Below are positions 23,995 to 36,800 of a DNA stretch of 64,000 bases, one piece after another. Location of the stretch: NCBI RefSeq assembly GCF_041381155.1, contig NC_091137.1:27387351-27451350 (forward strand), written 5' to 3'. Source of the DNA: Argopecten irradians. Taxonomy: Eukaryota > Mollusca > Bivalvia > Pectinida > Pectinidae. The position numbers were made by a program, and so were the translations under genes. How positions within the stretch are numbered: the stretch's first letter is position 1; each line of letters opens with the position of its first letter. The notes under the pieces are model-generated. The model was not told the DNA's origin, did no database searches, and worked only from the letters and a program-made list of their open reading frames with translations.

Positions 23995-24676
23995 TGCATA
24001 AACCTATTCTGTCTGCTTTATTCTTTCTATCATAAGGCGATGCTCCTCTTACCCCTGGTTTTGAATTCAATTTTATGCCTTCGGTCGCACCAAATGAAGG
24101 GTGTATGATGTGTCAGGCAAAAGAATAACAAGACTTGAGACTATGCATGTTTCCTTGGGTGACTTTAACAACAAAACAACCTTGAAAATGTATGTGCCAG
24201 CCTACATATCTCGTTACAGAACGGGCCTGGACGGACATGGGTAACACTACATTATATACATTACACATTTCATATGGAAGGGGGTGTGGTGTAAAAACTC
24301 TATGGTAAAAAACTAGAATGACAAATCTGACTGTTTTATGTTCTTTTTATTTCAGTGTGTGATTTTGCAATAATTCTTTATAATACAAATTATGAAATTA
24401 TGTTCCCATAGAACAGTAAAACACTCAACATTTAACGGTTTGGTCCGTCCTATTCTGTAATTTTAGGAGAGAGAATAAGATATACAAACAAAGTCAAGTC
24501 TGAACAGAGTTCCTTCTTACCAAAGTCACATTTTTAGTGTCTTTCTCAACTACACCAACTAGGATGAAAACAAAAACCTTCAATTAATAACATATTTTCA
24601 TTTTTTCTTTTGCCTTATTCATTTTAAGATTCAGAGGGGTGTTGATGGATTTTGTAATGCATAATCAATTTCAGTA
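23995..24676. other. Intergenic, nothing recognised
   Basis: Short gap between the 3' end of the cysteine-rich gene and the large pearl-like array. No gene or repeat identified. Confidence 0.5.
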
Positions 24677-27600
24677 CAAGAGGCCATGGGTCTAAACGGT
24701 CATCTGACTATTGGCACAATGCAACAAAGTCGTTTAAAGATTTTAGCCTAATTAACCCCTGTGAATAAAGATCAAGGTCATATTTTTTTGAAAAACAAAT
24801 ACGGTAGCCCTTCATCCCAGCATGTCAAAGGCCCTATATCAGGTCTCTAGGTCTCTTAGTAATTCACGAAAAGTTATTTCAGGATTTTAGCCTATTTGAC
24901 CCATTTGACCTTGGATGAAGGTCAAGGTCATTCATTTGAACGAACCTTTAAGCTTTCCATCCAAGCATGTCACAGGTCCAATATTGGGTCTCTAGGCCAC
25001 CTAGTTATTCTCAATAAGTCGTTTAAATATTTTAACTTGACCCCTGTGACCTTGAATGACAAATAAGATCATTAATTTAAACAAATTAGCCCTTTATCAA
25101 AGCATGCTGCCAGCCCAATATGAGTATCCTGGGTCTTTTGGTTCTGGAGAAGTTGTTTAAAGATTTTAGCCTGTTTGACCACTGTGACCTGGAATGAAGG
25201 TCAAGATTATTCATTTAAACAAATTTGGTAGCCCTTCATCCAAGCATGCTGCATGCCAAATATGAGTATCCTGGGCCGTTTGGTTCTTGAAACGAAGTCT
25301 TCTAAAGATTAAAGGCTATTTCACCCCTGTGACCTTGAATGAAGTTCAAGGTCATTCATTTGTACAACGTGGTAGCCCTTCATTCCAGCATGTCACAGGC
25401 CGAATATTAGATCTCTGGACGTATTAGAAAGTACGGCAAAGTATTTCTCAAGAAGGTGTTTAAAGATTTAAGCCTATTTGACCCCTGTGACCTTGAATGA
25501 AAGTCAAAGCAATTCATTTAAACAAACTTAGTAGCCCTTCATCCGAACTTGCTGCAGGGCCAATGCGAGCATCCTTGACCTTTTGGTTCTTGAGAAGAAG
25601 TTGTTTAAAGAGTTTTACCTATTTGACCCCATGACCTTGAATGAAGGTCCAGGTCATTCATTTGAATAAACTTGGTAGCCCTTCATCCCAGAATGTTGCA
25701 GGCCCGATATGAAAACCTTGGGCCTTTCTGTTCTTGAGAAGTCGTTTAAAGATTTTAGCCTATTTGACCACTGTGACCTTGAATGAGAGTCAAGGTCATT
25801 TATTTGAACAAACTTGATAGCCCTTCATCCCAGCATGTTGCAGGTCCAATATGAGAACCCTGAGCCTTTCCGTTCTTGAGAAAAAGTTGTTTAAAGATTT
25901 TTTGACTTTTTGACCCCTGTGACCTTAAATGTCACGGGCCCAATATCAGGTCTTGAAGCCTCTTAGTTATTCACAAGAAAATATTTAAAGAATTTTAGCC
26001 TATTTGACCCCTGTGACCTGAAAGGAAGGCCAAGGTCATTCATTTAAACAATCTTGGTAGTCCTTCATCCCACCATGCTGCAGGTCCAATATGGGTATCC
26101 TTGGCCTTTCGGTTCTTGAGAAGAAGTTGTTTAAAGGGACAATTCACTCAGGCTAATTCTTTTACATAACCAAGAAGCAAAATATGGCATAAATGTATTG
26201 TTCTACATTTCTTATGAAACATATAACATAAGATATTGACAAATTCCACGTCATTGTTAAGTATTTTAATTGATACCGTTGTAATTACAAATCGTTGATC
26301 AATACGATTAAGCAGGTACAATATGTACGCTGTACCAATGTCCGAGCCAAAGTCACGCATGTTAAACAAATGAACTACATAACCACTGTAGAGGTGATAT
26401 AATGATTTTTTAGGCAAAACAATTCACCTAATAAGGTAAACACACTTCTGTCAGAGCGATTTGAGCAGTTCTAGACAAAAGTAGCATTACTCTACGAGCA
26501 AGGGACTTAGTTCGGCATACAAGATACTCAACCATAATGTGTTATGGCGGACAGCGAGTGAGTTTGAAAATTTCACATGCATTTCATCATCATGGAATTT
26601 TCTGACATGTCACAGTAAAACCGACTGATCTAATTTCCATTAGAACTGGGGGTTTTCCGATATATATAAATTTTAATGTTCTCGTAGAATGAATTGTCCC
26701 TTTAAATATTTTAGCCTATCTGACCCCTGTGACATTGAATAAAGATCAAGGTCATTCATTTGGACAAACCTGTTAACCCTTTATCCCAGCATGTCACAGG
26801 TCCAATATCAGATCTCTAGGCCTCTTAGTTATTCACATTAAGTCATTCAAAGATTTTTGACTATTTAACCACTGTGACCTTAAATGAAGGTCAAGGTCAT
26901 CCATTTGACCAAACTTGATAGTCCTTCATTCCAGCATGTCACATGCCCAATATCAGGTTTCTAGGTCTCTTAGTTGTTCACAAGAAGTTGTTCAAAGGAT
27001 TTTAGCCTATTTGACCCCTGTGACCTTGTATGAAGGTCAAGGTCATTCATTTGAACAAACTTGGTAGTCCTTCATCCCAGCATGTCACTGGCCCAATATC
27101 AGGTCTCAAGGCCAATCTAGAGGCCTTTTAGTTATTCACAAGAAAATATTTAAAGGATTTTAGCCTATTTGACCCCTGTGACCTTAAAGGAAGGCCAAGG
27201 TCATTCATTTAAACAATATTGTTGTCCTTCATCCCAGCATGCTGCAGGCCCAATATGGGTATCCTTGGCCTTTGGGTTCTTGAGAAGAAGTTGTTAAAAT
27301 ATTTTAGCCTATATGACCCCTGTGACATTGAATAAAGATCAAGGTCATTCATTTGGAAAATCTGTTAACCCTTTATCCCGCATGTAACAGGTCCAATATC
27401 AGATCTCTAGACCTCTTAGTTATTCACATGAAGTCATTTAAAGATTTTTGACTATTTGACCCCTGTGACCTTAACTGAAGGTCAAGGTCATCCATTTGAC
27501 CAAACTTGATAGCCTTTCATTCCAGCATGTCACATGCCCAATATCAGGTTTCTAGGTCTCTTAGTTGTTCACAAGAAGTTGTTCAAAGGATTTTAGCCTA

Positions 27601-27957
27601 TTTGACCCCTATGACCTTGTATGAAGGTCAAGGTCATTCATTTGAACAAACTTGGTAAACCTTCATTCCAGCATGTCACAGGCTCAATATCGGTTCCTTG
27701 GACCTTCTGGTTCTAGAGAAGAAGCCGTTTAAAGATTTTAGCCTTTTTGACCCCTGTGACCTTGAATGAAGGTTAAGGTCATTCATTTGAACAAACTTGG
27801 TAGCCCTTCATCCCAGCATGCTACAAGCCAAATACCAGCACCCTTGGCCTTTTGTTTATTGTGAAGAAGTCGTCTGAATAAAAAGGTTACGCACTGCGGA
27901 TGACGACGGATGGTGCATGATGACAACAGGTCATCCTGACCCTTTGGGTCAAATGAA
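24677..27957 (+). mobile_element. Very long pearl-like element (~18 core units)
   Basis: The head CAAGAGGCCATGGG at 24677 is followed by about 18 units of ~146 bp (CTATTTGACCCCTGTGACC, CAAGGTCATTCATTTGAACA, CTTGGTAGCCCTTCATCC). A hairpin tail ends near 27957 (AGGTCATCCTGACCC / GGGTCA). A large internal duplication is visible: the units at about 26700-27090 recur at about 27300-27650. A MITE (26135-26700) is inserted in one unit. No coding. Confidence 0.85.
26135..26700. mobile_element. MITE inserted at TTAA inside the pearl-like array
   Basis: Inverted ends AGGGACAATTCA at the left and TGAATTGTCCCT at the right, flanked on both sides by TTTAAA, which the uninterrupted neighbouring units carry once. 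This fits a TTAA target (as in piggyBac-type elements) and a ~570-bp non-autonomous element. Confidence 0.8.
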
Positions 27958-28269
27958 ATAAAAATTGGATGGCAACTGAATATTTTTTGTAAATGTGGAA
28001 TAGAAAGCCAAATTTTTTTTTCTTTAAAAACAATAATGTTCGATTTGATTTCGTTCATTTCGTACTTACAGACGTAGTATTGTTCAGGTTATGAAAGCTT
28101 TTCTGGAGATTTTAACACTATGACCAACAAATGAGTCTAAAAGACAAAGACATCATTACCATTTCTAATGTAGTAAATCTTTTAACTTTTAAAGATATTT
28201 TTACCACAACTACATGTCAATATTGGTATCACTGGCAGTGTCCAGGCAATAATTGTCTGTATTGGTCTA

Positions 28270-31200
28270 CTAAGACGTGGGAACCACAACCGGTGTTGGA
28301 AAAAAGCGGTTTGAGAGTCTATGTTCCTTCAGGTACTCGCCCCCCTTCTCCTCGTAATCCTGCCGAGATATACTATGAGTGGTAAAATGGGGAGACAAGG
28401 CCCACTTCCTGGCTCCATACCAAGTATCCAAGATCGGATTAGCTACAAAAAAAATAAAATAAAAAATTGAAACTTATTCAATGGGAATAATTCATGTACC
28501 ATATGATACGTGTTAGGTTTGTGTGCAGGACTATTGTTTCTATTGATAATGAAATGACGTTAAAAATGATATCCTGCGTAAACGTCATTGCAGCGGGAAG
28601 ATTACAAAAGCTTACATTCCATCACCACTCAGAAACAAGGAGACACAAATGTTACCCGGTATCAAGTGGTACTTGAATTATTCCCATTCCTCTATTTTTT
28701 TTCTATTTTTTATATTAGGACACCTTTGACTCTTCATTTGTTCTCCCTTTATTGAATTAAAGTAAAAGGAGCTGAGATGGTAGGTAGGTAAAATATTTCT
28801 TTTCTCTTGCACACAGAAAAAAAAAATCTTTTTGCATTGCTCCTCTGATACAGTATGATCCACTGTAATTATTCAGAAGTCAATACTTAAAGATGCTCCA
28901 CCGCCGACAGAGCATAAATGATGTTAATCATTTGAACAATAATTGGTGTTTAATCGTATATATATATGCCTAATTAACACAAAAAATAATATAAAATAAT
29001 TTATTTCGCCTTTGGTGCATGCGCAATCAGTACTTCATTCCATATAGGATATAGTCTCACAGAATTTTTTTGGGATGCAATTAATTATTTTTGATATTTT
29101 TAACTTGAAGGAAAATTAGAAGCGCAAACTTTTCAATAGTGGTAATTGTGTAAAGTTTTTTTTAATTTTTATAAAGGGCCTTAAGACCTTTCTATCTATG
29201 AAGAGTATTTGGTTCCAACACATCTGTGAGTGAAGAAAAAGATTTTTGAAATTTTAGTCAATTTTACCCCTTTTGGCCCCTCCCATAGCCCCCTCGGGGA
29301 TGGGGACCATATTATTCACAATTTTGATTGGCTTTATGCCCTAGAAGGTTTGTGCAAAATTTCATTGAAATTGCTGCAGCAGTTTTGGAGAAGAAATCGA
29401 AAATTGTAAATTGTTTGCACAACGGACAACGGACGACGACGGACAAAAGGTGATTAGAATAGGTCACTTGAGACTTGGTCCCAGGTGACCTAATAAAAAA
29501 TTTTGAGTAAAAGCTGACAATACTAGTTCAAAAGTATTGAATTCAGATTTTTAAAGAAAAAATGTACACTTGTATTTCAAGCCAATTTTGTTTTTCTCTC
29601 TACTGGTATTCCGTCACACTCACAGACCCCTATATAAGCGTGAATCGACATACATGTGCTCAGTCTATACATGTACATATACACCTAGCAGTTGTCCACT
29701 GTGTATCACCTACTAATACGTAAACAAAGCCCTACCTGTAAAGCTGTGAAGGGTTTGTTTTGGGAAGAAAACATATCAACTCCTTTAAGCTGTGATTTAG
29801 ATGTTTCAAAAAATGAAATTTCCACACGAGTGAATAGAAATCCAAATAATAATCCATTCACATATCTTTTTTTTTCTTTTTCTTTTTTTAAAATCTCAAA
29901 TGCATACATTTTAACTTGCGTTGTCAGCTTTTAGGCAGTATTTTGATGTCTTTGAGAAAATGGCTAGAAACTTATGCATTTTAGACCTTAAACTTTAAGA
30001 GTTTTCCAACCATTAGTCTAGAGTACAACAGATTATTTACAAACAGATATAAAATACCAGTAAAATATGATATAATGCTAACTACAAATTTCTGATATGG
30101 GAGAAAAAATGTATCATCCATTTAAAGGTGAAAGACCTGATTATCATACAACTAATGGAGCAGGAGAAGACATGATAGAAATAGGTAAAACTACATAGCC
30201 TCTCCCTTTATTTTATAATTTTGGTATAATATTGTCACATGGTTAGTATTAACATACCTGCACAGGACACATTGAAGAGGGATTGGAATGGCCTCATTTC
30301 TAGTAATTCTGTCTGTAGTCTCTGTTGAAAGTTCCGGAAATTGGCATTTCCTCCGGTAAGAAACACATTCTAAAATTGAATTTGACCTTCTTTATTAATA
30401 AATTAATACCTCTTTCTTATCAAAATTCACAAGCGTTACTGAATTTCTTTTGAATCAAACATCAATCCAATCATCGGGTAAATGGGAATGATTAGATAAA
30501 TTGGAGTGTTGACTTTTCTCTTTCAGTATAGACATGTTAAAGATGCTCCACCACTGACAAATGGTATTTTTTCACTAACAAAAACAAGAGCAGACAATTT
30601 GGTATTTTTCTTCAGTTACAAAAGTTACTTACTTTACACCATTAGCACCATTGAAAAGTTTGAGATTCTAATTTTACCTCAAGTTAAAATATCAAAAATA
30701 TTTAATTGCATCCCGAAAAAAATTCCGTGGCACTATATCCTATATGGAATGAAGTACTGATTGCGCATGCACCAAAGTCAAAACAAAATATTTTATATTG
30801 TTTTTTGTGTTAATTAGACATATATATACACGATTAAACACATCTTATTGTTCAAATGACAAATAAAATTTATGCTCTGTCAGCGGTGGAGCTTCTTTAA
30901 TGGTATACTTGTAAATACAATAGTAAGCAGGAAAAGTGGATATAAACACAGGTAGATATCTGCCAATATTCAAAAGGAGGTATGATCAACAAGATGTTCA
31001 GCTTACCTGTGCTAATCTGCCCTGCCGATCAGCATCATGCTTTTTCAGAACATAGCCCATTGTCTCTGCTAAACCAGCTTGCTCTAGACCAAGCATGGAA
31101 GGCTGGAATAACAGCTCAGGTACCCTGGTAAACACGATACATAAAATCATAAATTTTACTGATTTATTACAGAACACTCAATTGAACTCTGGTACAGCTG

Positions 31201-33820
31201 GAACACTTCAATATGAAATGACAAGGATTGATGGGGTAATTTTCAACAGCCATACTGTGATTTTGTGGTTCTATCCTGGTAAAATCTGATATACTAAAGG
31301 TATTAAACTGTAATACAGGTGTCAACATTTATTCACTGTATATACATTATAGTTTGACACACAATTAAATTCACACACCATAAACAGAAATTGCATGCAG
31401 AAACAGAAGATCATCACAGTTTTGCCTAAATTATTCACCACAGAAATTTGAACAATAAAATATGCTACAAGTTTTCAAAAGCAAACCATCATTTTTCTGA
31501 AAGAGGATGGCATACTGTACATTTTCGCATATGGTGTCAAGCTTTATCAAGAAAAGCCCACAGAACCTGAAAATCCTACATAAGCCATCAGACTAAAATG
31601 TCATATCTTATCTTCACAGCATATCTATCAGTGGAAACAGTATACCTATGTCAGTCACTAACCTGACTCTCTCTATGACCGAGTGTAGACGGTAGTACTC
31701 CGCTATATCAAACTACCTATGTCAGTCACTAACCTGACTCTCTCTATGACCGAGTGTAGACGGTAGTACTCCGCTATATCAAACTACCTATGTCAGTCAC
31801 TAACCTGACTCTCTCTATGGCTAGATGTAGGCGGTAGTACTCCGCTATATCAAACTACCTATGTCAGTCACTAACCTGACTTTCTCTATGACCGAGTATA
31901 GACGTAGTACTCCGCTATATCAAACTACCTATGTCAGTCACTAACCTGACTTTCTCTATGACCGAGTGTAGACGGTAGTACTCCACTATATCAAACTACC
32001 TATGTCAGTCACTAACCTGACTCTCTCTATGGCTAGATGTAGGCGGTAGTACTCCGCTATATCAAACTACCTATGTCAGTCACTAACCTGACTCTCTCTA
32101 TGACCTGGTGTAGACGGTAGTACATGTACTCCGCTATATCAAACTACCTATGTCAGTCACTAACCTGACTCTCTCTATGACCTGGTGTAATGGTAGTACT
32201 CCGCTATATCAAACTACCTATGTCAGTCACTAACCTGACTCTCTCTATGACCTGGTGTAGACGGTAGTACATGTACTCCGCTATATCAAACTACCTATGT
32301 CAGTCACTAACCTGACTCTCTCTATGACCTGATGTAATGGTAGTACTCCGCTATATCAAACTACCTATGTCAGTCACTAACCTGACTCTCTCTATGACCG
32401 AGTATAGACGTAGTACTCCACTATATCAAACTACCTACATGTATGTCAGTCACTAACCTGACTCTCTCTATGACCGAGTATAGACGTAGTACTCCACTAT
32501 ATCAAACTACCTATGTCAGTCACTAACCTGACTCTCTCTACGACCGAGTGTAGACGGTAGTGCTCCGCTATATCAAACTACCTATGTCAGTCACTAACCT
32601 GACTTTCTCTATGACCGAGTGTAGACGGTAGTACTCCACTATATCAAATTACCTATGTCAGTCACTAACCTGACTCTCTCCATGACCGAGTGTAGACGGT
32701 AGTACTCCGCTATATCAAACTACCTATGTCAGTCACTTACCTGACTCTCTCTATGACCTAATCCCTATTGAGATTCCTCCTCTAGACTCTTTTATATTCG
32801 TACGTTTGATAGATGTCTCTCGTCCGACGGGAGATATCTATCAAACGTCCGAATATAAAAGAGTCTAGAGGAGGAATCTCAATAGGAATTATCTATGACC
32901 GGGTGCAGACGGTAGTACTCCGCTATATCAAACTACCTATGTCAGTCACTAACATGACTCTCTCTATGACCGAGTGTAGACGGTAGTACTCCGCTATATC
33001 AAACTACCTATGTCAGTCACTAACCTGACTCTCTCTACGACCGAGTGTAAACAGTAGTACTCCACAATATCAAACTACCTATGTCAGTCACTAACCTGAC
33101 TCTCTCCATGACCGAGTGTAGACGGTAGTACTCCGCTATATCAAACTACCTATGTCAGTCACTTACCTGACACTCTCTATGACCTAATCCCTATTGAGAT
33201 TCCTCCTCTAGACTCTTTTATATTCGTACACGTTTGATAGATGTCTCTCGTCCGACGGGAGACATCTATCAAACGTCCGAATATAAAAGAGTCTAGAGGA
33301 GGAATCTCAATAGGGATTATCTATGACCGGGTGCAGACGGTAGTACTCCGCTATATCAAACTACCTATGTCAGTCACTAACCTGACTCTCTCTATGACCG
33401 AGTGTAGACGGTAGTACTCCGCTATATCAAACTACCTATGTCAGTCACTAACCTGACTCTCTCTATGACCGAGTGTAGACGGTAGTACTCCGCTATATCA
33501 AACTACCTATGTCAGTCACTAACCTGACTCTCTCTATGACCGAGTGTAGACGGTAGTACTCCGCTATATCAAACTACCTATGTCAGTCACTAACCTGACT
33601 CTCTCTATGACCGAGTGTAGACGGTAGTACTCCACTATATCAAACTACCTATGTCAGTCACTAACCTGACTCTCTCTATGACCGAGTGTAGACGGTAGTA
33701 CTCCACTATATCAAACTACCTATGTCAGTCACTAACCTGACTCTCTCTATGGCTAGATGTAGGCGGTAGTACTCAGCTATATCAAACTCCCCCTGGGGAT
33801 CCATGCCTTTATCAAGCTCC
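28270..33820 (-). CDS. ACTR5: ACTR5 exons 16-19: actin-fold C-terminal part
   Basis: Residues 558-719. Exon 16 (33737-33820) encodes [20 protein letters not shown] and is the source of the 71-bp array. Exon 17 encodes [20 protein letters not shown], exon 18 [20 protein letters not shown] and exon 19 [15 protein letters not shown] through [13 protein letters not shown] to the stop at 28270-28272. Exon 19's complement is open for 84 codons on the plus strand (28131-28385); that frame is a shadow. Confidence 0.95.
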
Positions 33821-36800
33821 CTGCCAAAAATGAAAAGGGGTAAAACACTCATGGTTGTTATTTCATAATTACATATCATGTTCACCTTATTTCACATTTT
33901 GAGAATTTTCTTTCTTTTGCACATTTCAAAATCAGTGAATTTAATTACAAGGTTGAAATAATAAGAATTTTAATAAAATTTTGTGCACAACGACTGTGAA
34001 AAAAATAAAAGATTTTTATTACCTGTGGTAATCATTTTACATGGAATCATTTCATAATTTGAAGATTGAGATGTCAAAGGTACTTTGAAGATAAGGATGA
34101 ATATTCTATTGTTGTTATACTGTGGCCAATACATTTGTGTACAGAATACAAAGGTTGGTGTCTTACTTTTGAAACTCTGGGTCGTGTTCCCGTAATTGTG
34201 TTTCTAGTTCCTCCAGTGTTTCCTCTTCAGCCTCTGAATCACTGTCTGCATTCTCAGGGTGCTGTCAAAGTCATCAGATTAATAAATAACATAGCTTTCA
34301 CTTTTAAAATAATGCTACAAATTCTTCTTTTTCTTGTGAATTACTCAAATGTCACACTATAATTGTTGTAAACACAGTTGTTTGTCAGAGTTGACTATCA
34401 CACTTCATGATACCTTATAGTGTATTACAATTAAAATACAACAAGTGTTGGGGGTGTTGCTGATGTAATCACTCGCTCTCTGCTTCAGTCGGTTACACAG
34501 CAGGTGAATGTTATTGTGTGGTACCCAGCGCCATAAGTAACAAGGCCTCTCATTGGATATCGCAGCAACTAACAGGCGGGGCATATGTTAGGTCCTACCT
34601 TGCTCTGCAGTTTGCCTTAGAACGTTTCCGGTACAGTATGGTATGAATTTTCACTCAGATAGTATTACAAGCCTCAATGTGATCCACATTCAGGCTTATA
34701 CAAATACATTTTACAGATAATATCCATATGTTAATGTATTTTATTAACAACTATGACCAATTCTCAAATCACAAATATGCCTATTATAATGTTTCATCAA
34801 CTAAGTGGAAAAACTCAAAGCAAACACAACACACTATAATTCTGTTCATGAAGTTAAACAAGAGGCCCATGGGCCTTAACAGTCATCTGAGTTTGGATAT
34901 ACATTGTAGAATGAAACAAAGACACTATATATATATATATATTGGCCCTTGATGTAGATCAGTGATTTTATAAATTTGACTTTTTTATTCTATGAAGAGT
35001 ATTTGCTTCCAATTTTGCTAGTTTGCTAATTTTCCATTTGCTAGTTTTTTCAAACTTGGGTTAAAAAAAAAATTTGAAATCATATTTCGTAAGTAAAATC
35101 TTGTAGGCCTAGAATCTAGCCAGGTTATTCCACAAACATTCTGATATTGTAAAGTAAGGAGAAGCATTATGGCGGCAAAGTGAGCTGTGTCGGAGATGTG
35201 AGCCGTATCGAAATGTGCTTACTAACATAATTTACACGTGAAGGCAGGTAATTGGATAATCAGTTTATTTTAGAAATGTTGGTTATTGTTGAATTTAATT
35301 GCATATTTACATGACACACATGAATTGTATCATTTTCACCACTGGATATTTTGCAATATTACCTGGTCAATGGGACGGAATCATACAATGTAGCTCTAAT
35401 GACAAACCCTCCGTCTGTCGTTCAGGACTACATCGTCGCAGCTACGTGTCGGTGTTAGTTTGTTATATAAATATCAGTCTCCAGATTTAATGTAGCGGAA
35501 TATCCTACATTTCGACTCATGAGACACAGATTACAGAGAAACCTACGGCTAACGTATGACTTTACAGTTTACAAGTGCTATCATAGAAATCAAATATCCT
35601 AATTCTTCCTAATCTGTTGGAGAAATTTTGATATGTGTAAATTCATATACTATGGAAAAGACTGTTGTGACCGAGACTTATTAGATACGGTAAACCTTCG
35701 GTTAGTTTGAACAAAATTAAATAAATATTGATTGACCAGTTCAAATTATCTGAAATTAAGCTTCAGTAAAAAATTGTGAGTTCGAACTATCAGAGTTGAA
35801 ATCGGTATAACTCAGCAGACAATCTATAGGAAAAGTCTATAGTTTGCTGATATACCAGAAAGGTAATATTCAATCAATTTCTCGTAAACATGAACATTTA
35901 ATTTGTGAATTTATAATATTATTTGCGTAGCAGAAGCCGCATGCATATGTGCACGTGGACAAAGCCCCCAACAGCACCGTTCACGATCGCGGTCTAGAAT
36001 CTACATCGACATCTGTTAACTGAGATAGAAACTTTATTTAAACCACAGAAAATCTAGTTAGATCTTTGTTATATTCCGTAACAAACATAAATTTATTTAT
36101 TTTTTTTTTTTTATAATTTTTTTATTTTTCAAATTTTGTACATGTATATAACATTAACAACGAGACAACACCCACACATCACACTATACACACAAACACA
36201 CTCACACATACACACATACAACTCACATACCCTGATACATACATACACCCTCACACTTTCTTACTAGAATATTTAAATTATACATGATGTGTTTATTATA
36301 ATTACATATAATATTTGTCTTTTTGTTTTTATTTTCATTCCTTCCACACACACTTTTATTCAGGGGGGAGACAAGATGTTACATTTACAGGAGAGAAGTT
36401 AGGAAAGGAAAGAACAGTCAGAAACGGGATGGGTAGGAGGGGAAAAGGATATAGGAAAGGGATGGGTTGGAGGGTAAGAAGTGGGGAGAGGTGGGGAATA
36501 TATGTTGCCAATAATGAAATGGAATAATTAACAAGAGATTATTCATTAAAGAATTATACTTATATATTGAATAAATGTGACAATAATCTGGAACAGACAC
36601 CAGTGTACCAGTATCATATACTTGTACTGTACGTAAATCATATATAATAAGAAATATCAATGTAAGTACTAGTGTAAATAGTAACAGCTAATGAAATAAT
36701 GTTAATTTCTTTAGTTATAAAGAAAGTCCGGTTGCATTTACGAAACTGCTGTTGAAAATATTTGTTTACATTCAGTTCGTAAAATTAGGTCACAATATCA

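Larger units (their letters stand above)
31645..33790 (-). repeat. 71-bp minisatellite made of ACTR5 exon 16 / 5' splice-site copies, 26 units
   Basis: Minus-strand unit: AGTTTGATATAGCGGAGTAC, then TACCGTCTACACTCGGTCAT, then AGAGAGAGTCAG/GTTAGTG and ACTGACATAGGT. The first 52 nt are the 3' part of exon 16 and the last 19 nt are the start of intron 16. The rightmost unit (33737 onward) is the genuine junction; the other 25 lie downstream in intron 16. Units vary at the codons before IERV (LA, SV, QV). Units 3 and 6 from the left keep the variant of the real exon. Units 7-10 repeat as dimers. Two foldback insertions sit at 32759 and 33185. Confidence 0.95.

Noticed and set aside
28131..28385. 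84-residue plus-strand frame that looks like an exon ([16 protein letters not shown])
   Set aside because: Its complement is the last exon of ACTR5, which explains the high GC and openness.
31645..33790. Mutually exclusive alternative exons or a CRISPR-like array
   Set aside because: Units lack a polypyrimidine tract and acceptor, and the 71-bp period breaks frame; there are no unique spacers, and this is eukaryotic DNA.
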